From: Solobacterium moorei
Lineage (GTDB): Bacteria; Bacillota_I; Bacilli_A; Erysipelotrichales; Erysipelotrichaceae
NCBI RefSeq assembly: GCF_036323475.1
Contig: NZ_AP028934.1
Span: 1,984,001-2,048,000 of the forward strand
Length of the DNA: 64,000 nucleotides
Reading direction: 5' to 3'
Positions 53,147 through 61,132 of this stretch are shown one piece after another (within the stretch, counting starts at the first letter, position 1; each line of letters starts with the position of its first letter). Made by a program: the position numbers and the translations under genes. The notes beneath the pieces are model-generated. The model was not told the DNA's origin. It made no database searches and saw only the letters and a list, made by a program, of their open reading frames with translations.

Positions 53147-53628
53147 TCAATGAAGAAATTGCAAGAAAAACGCTGAATATGGAAGTGAAAGCTGGAAAAG
53201 TAACAGCAAAACTTCTTTTGACTTTACTCAAGAAACTGATGAAAGAGGCTGAGAAACTCGGAGGACTGGAAAAGCTCGTTAGTAGCAAAGGAAATGAAGT
53301 GAAGCTCAAAGATATGGTTAAAAAGGGACAGCTTGAAGAAATTCCGGTAGAAGAAGCAGAGCTTAAAGAACTTAAAAAGGAACTGAATCGGTATGGGGTA
53401 AAGTTTTCTGTGATGAAAGATAAAGAAAGCGGAAAATACTCCGTATTCTTTCAGGCAAAAGACATGAAAGTGATGGATAAAGCCTTTAAACACGCTCTTG
53501 CAGAATCAGAAAAGAAAACGGAAAGGAAAGAGTCCATTCACAAAAATATTGAGAAGTTCAAGGAGATGGCAAAGAACACTGTTTCTAAAGATAAAGTCAA
53601 GAATAAACAAAAGGAGCAGAGCCTATGA
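53143..53628 (+). CDS. PcfB-family conjugation accessory protein
   Basis: This 161-residue protein starts INEEIARKTLNMEVKAGKVT and has a central EELKELKKELNRYGVKFSVM-like part (AELKELKKELNRYGVKFSVM) and a Lys-rich tail. It matches PcfB of conjugative plasmids and ICEs, whose gene sits directly upstream of the coupling protein. It overlaps the coupling-protein gene by 4 bases. Confidence 0.88.
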   Translation: MINEEIARKTLNMEVKAGKVTAKLLLTLLKKLMKEAEKLGGLEKLVSSKGNEVKLKDMVKKGQLEEIPVEEAELKELKKELNRYGVKFSVMKDKESGKYSVFFQAKDMKVMDKAFKHALAESEKKTERKESIHKNIEKFKEMAKNTVSKDKVKNKQKEQSL

Positions 53629-54194
53629 TAGATAAGATACTAAAAGACATCAAAGGCTTATTCAAAGTGCAAGATAAGGCAAAGTTTCTAAAGCAGAATA
53701 TTCCCTATCTTGCATTTTTCTATGTTGGCAATATCTTTTCTCATCATGTAAGAGCCTATACAGGCGGCGATGTGATAGACAAAATCTTTCAAGGAATATT
53801 AGAGCTTAATACCATGAGCTTTATTCCGAGTATTCATCCAACTGATATTTTAATAGGCGTGGGAGTAGTAGTTTTAATTAAATTTATTGTCTATACCAAA
53901 GGTAAAAATGCAAAAAAGTTCAGACAAGGAAAAGAGTATGGATCAGCCCGATGGGGAACGAGAAAAGATATAGAGCCGTATGTGGATGAAAAGTTCCAAA
54001 ATAATATCTTGCTTACTCAAACCGAGCGATTAACCATGAATGGTAGACCGCCAAATCCAAAGTATGCAAGAAACAAGAATGTGCTTGTTATTGGTGGTTC
54101 AGGCTCCGGAAAGACGAGATTTTATGTAAAACCGAATCTAATGCAAATGCACTCGTCATATTGTGTAACAGATCCTAAAGGATTAACCTCTTAG
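53625..54194 (+). pseudogene. VirD4/TraG coupling protein, 5' part (interrupted by IME)
   Basis: The true part is 186 residues, to the Gly codon at 54180-54182; the last codons read into the inserted element and stop at 54194. It has an N-terminal membrane region (TDILIGVGVVVLIKFIVY) and the Walker A NVLVIGGSGSGKTRFYVKPN, then YCVTDPKG. The remainder is at 62287-63513. Joined at the 6-bp repeat, the frame continues DPKG-TIVIECGK without change and gives a 594-residue protein. It couples relaxosomes to the secretion channel. Confidence 0.92.
54177..54182. repeat. Left attachment core of the IME
   Basis: AAAGGA occurs here and at 62281-62286. Taking one copy away joins GATCCTAAAGGA to ACAATAGTC in frame, giving the DPKG-TIV sequence expected for VirD4 proteins. 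Confidence 0.85.
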
Positions 54195-54236
54195 GGACAG
54201 AGAAAATAATAAAAACTTGGAAAGGAGGTAATTCTC

Positions 54237-55895
54237 ATGTCAAATATGAATAGAACAGGACAAACAGCCCTTTATGAGCGTTTAAGTCGTGATGATGAAA
54301 TGCAAGGAGAAAGCAATTCCATCACAAATCAGAAGCAGCTACTTGAAAATTATGCTAAAAGAAATGGCTTTGTAAATATCTATCACTATACCGATGATGG
54401 AGTGAGTGGAACAACCTTTGATAGAGATGGATTTCAAAAGATGATAAAAGCAGTAGAAGAAAATAAAATTTCTACTGTGATAGTAAAAGATATGAGTAGG
54501 TTTGGCAGAGATTACCTCAAAGTAGGTTTTTATACCGAAATACTGTTCAAAGAAAAGGGAGTAAGGTTTATTGCTATCAATAACGGAATAGATAGTGAGA
54601 AACAAGCAGAAAGCGACTTTACACCATTTCTAAACATTATGAACGAATGGTATGCAAGAGATACCTCAAGAAAAATACAATCCATATTTAGAGCAAGAAT
54701 GGAAGAGGGTAAAAGAGTATCACCAAGCGTTCCATACGGCTATTACAGAAACCCTAAGAACAAACAGGAGCTACTTGTCGATAAAGAGAGTTCAAAGGTC
54801 GTAAAACGCATTTACAGGCTTGTTATAGAGGGATATGGAGTAACACAGATAGCAGAGATACTAACCAAAGATAAAGTCCTTATTCCGTCAGCCTATGCAG
54901 AAATACATTATCCTGAAAATAATCATAGTTCCAAGAAAAGAGGAATAGACGATCCATATTTTTGGACGCCGACAACAGTTGGCTACATTTTGGAAAAAAG
55001 AGAATACATGGGACACACTGTTCTTGGTAAAACAATATGCCTTGATTACAAAACCAAGAAACGCAGAAAGGCGAAAGAAGATGAACTAATTATCTTCAAG
55101 AACACTCACGAAGCCATTATTGATGAAGAAACATGGAATAATGCTCAAAGGTTAAGAAAAACAGTGAGAAGAAGTCCAAAGTATGGAACAACATCAAATC
55201 CACTTACAGGACTTTTAATCTGTGCAGATTGCGGTGGTAAATTAAGTTACAGAGAGCCGGCAGAACATAAAGAAAAGAAATACGATTGTGATTATTGCTT
55301 TGTATGTCAACATTATAGACACAGAAAAGGAACTTGCAGTATCCACTACATCAAATTAAAAACAGTGAATGAAATTCTCTTAAAATCAATTAAAGAAATA
55401 ACCAATTTTGCAAAAGAAGATAAGCAAGAGTTTCTAAAAGTGATGAATAAGTTATCTGATGAAAAAAGAGAAGAAAAGTATCAAGGAGATAAAGAGAAAT
55501 TAGAAAAACTATCATCAAGAAATGCAGAACTAACAACCCTTATTACAAAACTATATGAAGACCATGCACTTGGAAAAATTCCTGTAAAACACTTTGATAG
55601 ATTATTTAATGTTTATGATACTGAGCAACAAGATTTAGAAAAACAAATACAGTATTTTGAGCAAGAAATAGAAAGCTATCATCAGAGAAAAATTGACACA
55701 GATAAGTTCCTAAAAATGATAGAGAAATATACAGACATTGAGGAACTGACAGTACCAATGATAAATGAGTATATAGAAAAAGTTGTAGTCCATGAAGCCA
55801 CAGGGGGAAGAAAAGGAAAAGACAGAAAACAACAAGTTGATGTGTACTTTAATTTTATTGGCAAGTTTGAAGTGTCACAAGAAGAACCTAAATAA
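54237..55895 (+). CDS. Large serine recombinase (TnpX-like)
   Basis: This 552-residue protein has a resolvase domain with catalytic Ser in ALYERLSRDDEMQGES, IVKDMSRFGRDYLKVGFYTE, and FLNIMNEWYARDTSRKIQSI. A recombinase domain follows, then a zinc ribbon (LICADCGGKLSYRE ... CFVCQHYRH ... GTCSIHYI) and a DUF4368-like C-terminus with a coiled coil. It would insert and excise the element at the AAAGGA core. AAGGAGG precedes the ATG. The 552 residues are shorter than TnpX. Confidence 0.95.
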   Translation: MSNMNRTGQTALYERLSRDDEMQGESNSITNQKQLLENYAKRNGFVNIYHYTDDGVSGTTFDRDGFQKMIKAVEENKISTVIVKDMSRFGRDYLKVGFYTEILFKEKGVRFIAINNGIDSEKQAESDFTPFLNIMNEWYARDTSRKIQSIFRARMEEGKRVSPSVPYGYYRNPKNKQELLVDKESSKVVKRIYRLVIEGYGVTQIAEILTKDKVLIPSAYAEIHYPENNHSSKKRGIDDPYFWTPTTVGYILEKREYMGHTVLGKTICLDYKTKKRRKAKEDELIIFKNTHEAIIDEETWNNAQRLRKTVRRSPKYGTTSNPLTGLLICADCGGKLSYREPAEHKEKKYDCDYCFVCQHYRHRKGTCSIHYIKLKTVNEILLKSIKEITNFAKEDKQEFLKVMNKLSDEKREEKYQGDKEKLEKLSSRNAELTTLITKLYEDHALGKIPVKHFDRLFNVYDTEQQDLEKQIQYFEQEIESYHQRKIDTDKFLKMIEKYTDIEELTVPMINEYIEKVVVHEATGGRKGKDRKQQVDVYFNFIGKFEVSQEEPK

Positions 55896-56016
55896 CTTAT
55901 ACAGGAAGAACTTGATGAAATAGATGGGCAACGAAAAAAGAAACACGAATACAATTATATATAATTGGAAGAGGTAAAAGAAAAGACGAAAATTGGTAGT
56001 ATGTAATGATGGATTT

Positions 56017-56053
56017 TTGACGATTTTTGAAGAATATGATAAAATATTATAAT
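56017..56053 (+). promoter_or_regulatory. Candidate promoter of the MATE leader
   Basis: TATAAT at 56048-56053 has weak -35 candidates upstream (TTTTGA at 56025-56030, 17-base spacing). It lies 20 bases before the leader-peptide ATG. Confidence 0.45.
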
Positions 56054-56072
56054 ATATGGAAAGGGAATTGTT

Positions 56073-56162
56073 ATGAGAATTTATTTAAGAAATCATCCTA
56101 AGAACAAACTTAACTCTGTACAAATGAAACCGATGAAACATTGTACAGAGTATAGCAAATAA
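56073..56162 (+). CDS. Leader peptide ORF upstream of the MATE pump (29 residues)
   Basis: ATG 56073 has GGAAAGGGA upstream. The product is basic (MRIYLRNHPKNKLNSVQ...) and ends at 56162. Its codons contain both arms of an 11-bp inverted repeat and one arm of a second, so ribosome position would decide which RNA hairpin forms. This is the plan of translation-dependent attenuators. Confidence 0.5.
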   Translation: MRIYLRNHPKNKLNSVQMKPMKHCTEYSK

Positions 56163-56296
56163 ATTACATTTAAGATTTCATCGGGAAATACAAAAAATTA
56201 GGTCATTTAGTTGGCTTTGTTTTTGTGTGCATTTCTCGATATATAAATAGAATGTAAAAGGCTATAGGCAATGTTTTGTCTGTAGCCTTTTGTTTT
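56113..56296 (+). promoter_or_regulatory. Putative transcription attenuator before the MATE gene
   Basis: Stem 1 is ACTCTGTACAA (56113-56123) with TTGTACAGAGT (56141-56151). Stem 2 is CCGATGAAA (56130-56138), lying in the loop of stem 1, with TTTCATCGG (56176-56184). They cannot both form fully. CGGGAAAT (56182-56189) can also pair with ATTTCTCG near 56231-56238. A terminator, AAAAGGCTA/TAGCCTTTT with TTGTTTT (about 56256-56296), follows before the pump gene. Confidence 0.6.
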
Positions 56297-56395
56297 ATAA
56301 ATTATTGAACAAAAGGCAGATACTATTTTGTATTTATGCCTTTTTTTGTTGCATAAATACAGAAAATAAAATATTGAGAAGTGGAGAAATTTTAA

Positions 56396-57748
56396 ATGAA
56401 CGAAAGCAGAATAAAAATTTTGAAGGAAGAAAATATTAATACAGCACTTTTTAAATTAGGTATGCCTATGGTTATCAGTTTGTTGGTAGCTGCCTTATAC
56501 AATGTTGTGGACACATATTTTGTGTCCGGACTTGGTAAAGAAGCAGTAGCTGCTGTTTCCGTTGCCTTTCCGATTCAACTTATTTTTTTAGGGATAGGAT
56601 TAACATTTGGTGCAGGAGCAGGCTCTTATATATCAAGGCTACTTGGAGGAAATAATAAAAAAGAAGCAAGTATTGTAGCGACAGTTGCTCTACTAACAAG
56701 TGCAATTTTAGGGATAGTTACAGCTATTGTATTGTTTTGCTATTTAGATGGCGTTTTGAAATTTATGGGAGCCATACCATCTATTATTGAAATCTCTAAG
56801 TCTTATACAGGGATATTCATAGTAGGTGGCATTTTGGGTGCAATAAATGTAACGGTTGGTAACTTAGCTGTTGCACAAGGGGCTGCTAAAATTTCTTTGA
56901 AAGCCATGATTTTAGGCTCTATATCAAATATGATTTTAGATCCGATATTCATATTCGGACTTAATTTAGGAGTGAGAGGTGCAGCTATTGCGACACTCAT
57001 AGCCAGAGTGATAACCAGTCTAATGTATCTCATTTACTTTGTAGGAGATAAAAATTTAATTGAGATAAAGTTATCTAACTTTAAACCAACAGTTGCAATT
57101 TACAAGGAGATATTAAAGATAGGTATATCCATGTTAATACTTCAAATTCTACAAACAATATCTATCAGCAAAATATCTTATGCAGCGTCCTTTTATGGAG
57201 AAGAAGCAATAGCTGCAATGGGTATTGTTCTTAGGATTGTAACATTAGGAACAAATGTTGTATTCGGATATATGAAAGGACTTCAACCGTTAGCTGGATT
57301 TAATTACGGAGCTAAGAATTATGAAAGAGTGAGAGAAGCTATAAAGGCAAGTGTTAAATGGACAAATGTATTTTGTGTAGTGTGGACTGTGATGGTTTAT
57401 ATATTTGCACCAAGTATATTATCTATATTTGGGACTGATGAAAATGTATTAAATATAGCAGTGCTGGCATTACGAGCAGCCGTAATTATGTTTATAACAT
57501 TTGGTTTTCAGTTTACTTACTCTACCTTGTATTTGTCTACAGGAAAGGCGTTAGGGGGAGTATTTCTAAACTCATTGCGACAAGGAATTGTGTTTATCCC
57601 TATCATTTTATTGTTGCCTAAACTTATGGGATTAAATGGTGTTATATATGCTCAAACAATTTCAGATTTGATAACAACAATCATCACAATTCCTTTTGCT
57701 ATTAGCATTCATAAAAAATTAAGATTAGCAATAAAAAACAATTTGTAA
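56396..57748 (+). CDS. MATE-family multidrug efflux pump
   Basis: This 450-residue protein has twelve predicted helices in two MatE repeats. The first begins FKLGMPMVISLLVAALYNVV and has VDTYFVSGLGKEAVAAVSVA; the second includes LQILQTISISKISYAASFYG. NorM/DinF-type MATE pumps export cationic drugs in exchange for Na+ or H+. It is the likely cargo gene of the IME. Expression may be controlled by the leader upstream; specificity is unknown. Confidence 0.93.
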   Translation: MNESRIKILKEENINTALFKLGMPMVISLLVAALYNVVDTYFVSGLGKEAVAAVSVAFPIQLIFLGIGLTFGAGAGSYISRLLGGNNKKEASIVATVALLTSAILGIVTAIVLFCYLDGVLKFMGAIPSIIEISKSYTGIFIVGGILGAINVTVGNLAVAQGAAKISLKAMILGSISNMILDPIFIFGLNLGVRGAAIATLIARVITSLMYLIYFVGDKNLIEIKLSNFKPTVAIYKEILKIGISMLILQILQTISISKISYAASFYGEEAIAAMGIVLRIVTLGTNVVFGYMKGLQPLAGFNYGAKNYERVREAIKASVKWTNVFCVVWTVMVYIFAPSILSIFGTDENVLNIAVLALRAAVIMFITFGFQFTYSTLYLSTGKALGGVFLNSLRQGIVFIPIILLLPKLMGLNGVIYAQTISDLITTIITIPFAISIHKKLRLAIKNNL

Positions 57749-57820
57749 TTAGGAATTACATCTGTTGATTAAAAAATAAGGAGGCATCTAAGTGTAGAAA
57801 TAGCTAAGGAGGTAATGTGA

Positions 57821-57889
57821 ATGAGCGTATATTCATATTTTTTAAATAGATTATGGTTGATAATGCCTTTTTGGTTCGTTTTTATATGA
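57821..57889 (+). CDS. Hydrophobic leader peptide (22 residues)
   Basis: ATG 57821 has a perfect AAGGAGG 8 bases upstream, very strong for so short a frame. The product is Trp/Phe/Leu-rich (MSVYSYFLNRLWLIMPFWF...). It is followed by alternative hairpins and a terminator before the sigma-like gene. It is probably a regulatory leader. Confidence 0.5.
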   Translation: MSVYSYFLNRLWLIMPFWFVFI

Positions 57890-57900
57890 ATATTTTCTTG

Positions 57901-57992
57901 AACAATTAAATAATCTAATAACAATAAGAGTTAATTTAATTGTTATTTTCGGAGGACTTTTTACGTCAAAGTGTAGAAGTCCTCCTTTTTTA
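57901..57992 (+). promoter_or_regulatory. Putative attenuator before the sigma-like gene
   Basis: AACAATTAAAT (57901-57911) can pair with ATTTAATTGTT (57934-57944). AATAACAAT (57917-57925) can pair with ATTGTTATT (57939-57947). The two stems share sequence and exclude each other. A strong terminator, GGAGGACTT (57951-57959) with AAGTCCTCC (57977-57985) and TTTTTT, follows. Confidence 0.6.
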
Positions 57993-58037
57993 TTCTCAAA
58001 AAGCAAAACAGAGAACTTAAAAAAGGAGGATAACTAA

Positions 58038-58451
58038 GTGGCTAAAGAATATTACCTTTATGTGAAAGGCAAAGCCGTACCTGTAAGCGAAGAAGTCTAC
58101 AAAGCCTACTGGAAGATAACAGAGCATGAAAAGTATCTCCAAAGAAAAGATTGGAAGTATAATGTTATATCATTTTCGGTACTGGATTATGACGGACACT
58201 TTGTAGATAACATCATAGATGAAAAAATAGACTTAGAAAAAATTGTAGAAGTAAAAATGCAAATTGAAGAACTTCATAGAGCATTAAATACTCTAACAAA
58301 AGAAGAACAAGAGTTAATGGAAGCCATCTTCTACAGAGAAGAAAGTCTAAGGTCAATCGGTAAAAAAGAAAAAGTAAGCTATCAAGCAATTGGAAAAAGG
58401 AGGGACAAGATTTTAGAAAAACTAAGAGAGATATTAAAAGATAAAATCTAA
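58038..58451 (+). CDS. Sigma-70 region 4-like protein
   Basis: This 137-residue protein ends with a sigma region 4-type helix-turn-helix (LNTLTKEEQELMEAIFYREE, SLRSIGKKEKVSYQAIGKRR). The N-terminus (KEYYLYVKGKAVPVSEEVYK) is the form seen in Tn1549/Tn4451-type elements. It probably regulates element genes. GGAGG lies upstream. Confidence 0.8.
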   Translation: MAKEYYLYVKGKAVPVSEEVYKAYWKITEHEKYLQRKDWKYNVISFSVLDYDGHFVDNIIDEKIDLEKIVEVKMQIEELHRALNTLTKEEQELMEAIFYREESLRSIGKKEKVSYQAIGKRRDKILEKLREILKDKI

Positions 58452-58463
58452 GAGTAGAAAGAG

Positions 58464-58502
58464 AAAGGCTATTTACCTATAAAAAGGTATTTAGCCTTTT
58501 TC
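58464..58502 (+). terminator. Terminator after the sigma-like gene
   Basis: AAAGGCTA pairs with TAGCCTTT, with an inner ACC/GGT, followed by TTTTT. Confidence 0.7.
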
Positions 58503-58534
58503 GATACAAAAACATTAAAACGGAGGAAATGACA

Positions 58535-58930
58535 ATGAAAGAATTAGATAATGTAATCAGCCAATTAGAAAAAGAAACTAAGAAAAAAGAACAAGCCGAA
58601 AACAAGATTAAGTTATTAAAACAGAAAAAAAGCAAACTGAAAAGAAGTGCCGATACAAAAAGAAAAGTAGAGAAAGGTGGAGTATTTGAAAAGTTTGAAA
58701 GACAAATAACAGGTGCAGAAGAAAATACAGATAATGATTTAATCTATGCCTTTTTAGACTATGTGTTTTCAGATAACAGATACAGAGAAAAATTAAAGGA
58801 ACTAACTGAAAAGCATTTTAGCGAAAAGGGAATATCTTTAGAAGAAACTTCATATACTGAAAATGAAAACGATGGGATAGATGATGAAGAACCCCAAAAG
58901 GACTTGGAAGAATTTGAAGATGAGATATAA
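58535..58930 (+). CDS. DUF3847-family mobilization-associated protein
   Basis: This protein of about 131 residues has an N-terminal coiled coil (LDNVISQLEKETKKKEQAEN, IKLLKQKKSKLKRSADTKRK) and then an acidic tail (DDEEPQKDLEEFEDEI). DUF3847 genes regularly precede MobA/MobL relaxase genes in Gram-positive elements, so it may be a relaxosome accessory factor. ATG 58535 has GGAGG 9-10 bases upstream. Confidence 0.78.
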   Translation: MKELDNVISQLEKETKKKEQAENKIKLLKQKKSKLKRSADTKRKVEKGGVFEKFERQITGAEENTDNDLIYAFLDYVFSDNRYREKLKELTEKHFSEKGISLEETSYTENENDGIDDEEPQKDLEEFEDEI

Positions 58931-58965
58931 GCAGTCGGAAAAATTAAATAAGAAAATTAGAGCAT

Positions 58966-59000
58966 AGCAGAGTGAAATCATTTTAACACTTTGCTTTTTT
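58966..59000 (+). terminator. Terminator after the DUF3847 gene
   Basis: AGCAGAGTG pairs with CACTTTGCT (one mismatch) and is followed by TTTTTTG. Confidence 0.65.
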
Positions 59001-59035
59001 GTTGATTTGAAAAATCTACAAAAAACAAAGTCCAC

Positions 59036-59215
59036 AGGGGTTAAGGGGGAGTAGCCCCCTTGAACAAATAAAAATGCTTTAGCGTTTTTGTTTCCTTAGC
59101 GGAACGTATAGCTTTCCGCAGGAACGCAAGGCACCGAATGTAGTCGGTGTATCTTTGCGCCCTTTGAAAAAGGGAGCGAAGATACTTCCGACATATAGAG
59201 ATAAGAAAACATCTA
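59036..59215 (+). other. Candidate oriT of the IME
   Basis: This 300-base non-coding gap precedes the relaxase gene. It holds AAGGGGG/CCCCCTT (about 59040-59060), CACCGA/TCGGTG (about 59132-59148), and a hairpin running from GTATCTTTGCGCCC to AAGATAC. TTTGCGCCCT (59154-59163) resembles the MOBQ nick region TAAGTGCG/CCCT of RSF1010. The predicted nick is between 59159 and 59160. The relaxase is of the matching MobA/MobL type. Confidence 0.6.
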
Positions 59216-59239
59216 AATAGAATATCAAAAGAAAGTAAA

Positions 59240-59286
59240 TGAGCAGATGGGAAGAAGAAAGAAAAATAACCTATCTGCTTTTTATG
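59240..59286 (+). terminator. Hairpin before the relaxase gene
   Basis: GAGCAGAT pairs with ATCTGCTT around a purine-rich loop and is followed by TTTT. It may insulate the relaxase gene from upstream transcription. Confidence 0.45.
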
Positions 59287-59336
59287 TGTCTAAAAACAAT
59301 TTACTGAATGTGAAAAAGGAAAGGAGCATACCATAA

Positions 59337-60977
59337 ATGGAAGCAAAAAGTTTGCATACCCATGTAGATATAGTTACAAGGTCAAAAGGAGCAAGCGTAA
59401 TTGCGAAAGCTGCATATAACGCAAGAGATAAATTGAATGATGAACACTATGGAAAAGTTCATGACTATTCTAAAAAAGAAGACCTTGTATTTTCAAAAAT
59501 ATTTCTGCCGGAACATATCTCAAAAGAGTTTTCTGATAGAGAATACCTATGGAATAGTGTAGAGAAAATAGAGAAAAGTAAAAACTCTCAGCTTGCAAGA
59601 AATTTACTTTTTACACTTCCAAGAGAATTAAATGAAGAAGATAGAATAAGGCTCATTAGTGAATTTATAGAGGAAAACTTTACTTCAAAAGGAATGATAG
59701 CGGACTGTAATATCCATAATCCCTTAGCAAGCGATAACGAAGAACAACCACATGCCCATATCCTACTTACTCTTAGAGAAATTGATAGTGAGGGAAAATG
59801 GAAACCCAAATGTAGAAAAGAATATATCCTTGATGAAAACGGAGAAAAGATAAAACTTAAAAGTGGAAACTATAAATCAAGAAAAGTAAATCTAAATGAT
59901 TGGAATGAACCTGACAAGGCAAAAAAGTGGAGAGAAGATTTTTCTAAAAAGGCAAATGAGTATTTAGAGAAAAATGGTATAGATAAAAGAATAGATCCAC
60001 GCACCTTTGAAGAACAAGGAAAAGAAGAACTTCCACAAATACATTTAGGAACAGCAAGCTATCAGATGGAGAAAAAAGGAATTAAAACCGAAAGAGGAAA
60101 TCACAACCGAAAGATTATAGCTTTTAATTTGGAGTTTAAGAAATTAAAAGAAGAACTATCAAAACTTACTTTTTGGATAGGATCATTAGTTGGAAAACTT
60201 CAATCCAAGTATGATGAATATAAGCAAGAGAAAAAAGACGAACTGGAGAACAAAGCAGAACTCTTTAATCTCTATGAATACATTTCTATCTATCACGACT
60301 TACAGGGAGAAAAAGCCAAAGAATTAAAGCCTTATGCAAGCAATAAAAAGATGGCTGCTGACCTTAGAAGATTTTCAAAAGCAATCTATTATCTTAGAGA
60401 TAATAAGCTACAAACCATAGCAGACTTGCAAGAAAAAATAGGCACTCTTCAATCAGAAAATAAGAACATCCATCAAGAAGTTAAAGTTAAAAGCAAAAGA
60501 ATAGAAAACTTAAATAAGTGTTTTACTTATGCAGATATTATCAAAGACAACAAGGCAACCTACGATGAATGGAACAATAAAACTCTATTCAAAGATAGCT
60601 TTTACAATTCCCATAAAGAGGAAATAGACAAATACAAAAGAGCAAGGGCAATCCTTGAAAAAATAACAGGCTCATCTGCGATTAAGAGCAAAGATTGGCA
60701 AAAAGAAATGAAAAGCCTTGAAGATGAAATTACTAAGCTCAATAAAAACTCTCAAGCTATCAAAGAAGAATACGAAAATATTAACCATATCAAATATGCG
60801 GTAAAGATAGTCAATGATGATTATGGAATAGATTTATCTATAGAGATAGACAAGGCAATTAAGCGAGGAGAAAAGCCAAGTGTAATTGCACAGATTAAAA
60901 AGTACCAAGAGCAACAGGAGAAATACGAAAAGAAAAAAGAGAAAACAAAAGATTATTACAGAAATGAGGAAAGGTAG
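59337..60977 (+). CDS. MobA/MobL-family relaxase
   Basis: This 546-residue MOBQ-type relaxase has an N-terminal nuclease domain with LHTHVDIVTRSKGASVIAKA, the likely catalytic Tyr in AAYNARDKL, and the metal-binding EQPHAHILLTLREID. A long coiled-coil C-terminal half follows (ADLQEKIGTLQSENKNIHQE). No helicase or primase domain is seen. It would nick at oriT so the element can be mobilised by a resident ICE. Confidence 0.92.
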   Translation: MEAKSLHTHVDIVTRSKGASVIAKAAYNARDKLNDEHYGKVHDYSKKEDLVFSKIFLPEHISKEFSDREYLWNSVEKIEKSKNSQLARNLLFTLPRELNEEDRIRLISEFIEENFTSKGMIADCNIHNPLASDNEEQPHAHILLTLREIDSEGKWKPKCRKEYILDENGEKIKLKSGNYKSRKVNLNDWNEPDKAKKWREDFSKKANEYLEKNGIDKRIDPRTFEEQGKEELPQIHLGTASYQMEKKGIKTERGNHNRKIIAFNLEFKKLKEELSKLTFWIGSLVGKLQSKYDEYKQEKKDELENKAELFNLYEYISIYHDLQGEKAKELKPYASNKKMAADLRRFSKAIYYLRDNKLQTIADLQEKIGTLQSENKNIHQEVKVKSKRIENLNKCFTYADIIKDNKATYDEWNNKTLFKDSFYNSHKEEIDKYKRARAILEKITGSSAIKSKDWQKEMKSLEDEITKLNKNSQAIKEEYENINHIKYAVKIVNDDYGIDLSIEIDKAIKRGEKPSVIAQIKKYQEQQEKYEKKKEKTKDYYRNEER

Positions 60978-61078
60978 GATATTTTAATTTCATATGTAAC
61001 TGTCAAGTGTTGTAGCTAATGTTATAATTAAACTAATATTTTATTTTAGAAATTTCAAAAATAAAATTTTAAAATGTA

Positions 61079-61109
61079 TTGACCTGTCCATTGGGGGCAG
61101 TGCTATCTT
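61079..61109 (+). promoter_or_regulatory. MerR-type promoter with 19-bp spacer
   Basis: TTGACC (61079-61084) and TATCTT (61104-61109) are 19 bases apart. The spacer carries the near-palindrome CTGTCC...GGGCAG. Over-long spacers with a central dyad are typical of promoters activated by MerR proteins, and a MerR gene follows. Confidence 0.78.
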
Positions 61110-61132
61110 TTAATTAAAGGAGGTGGCAAACC

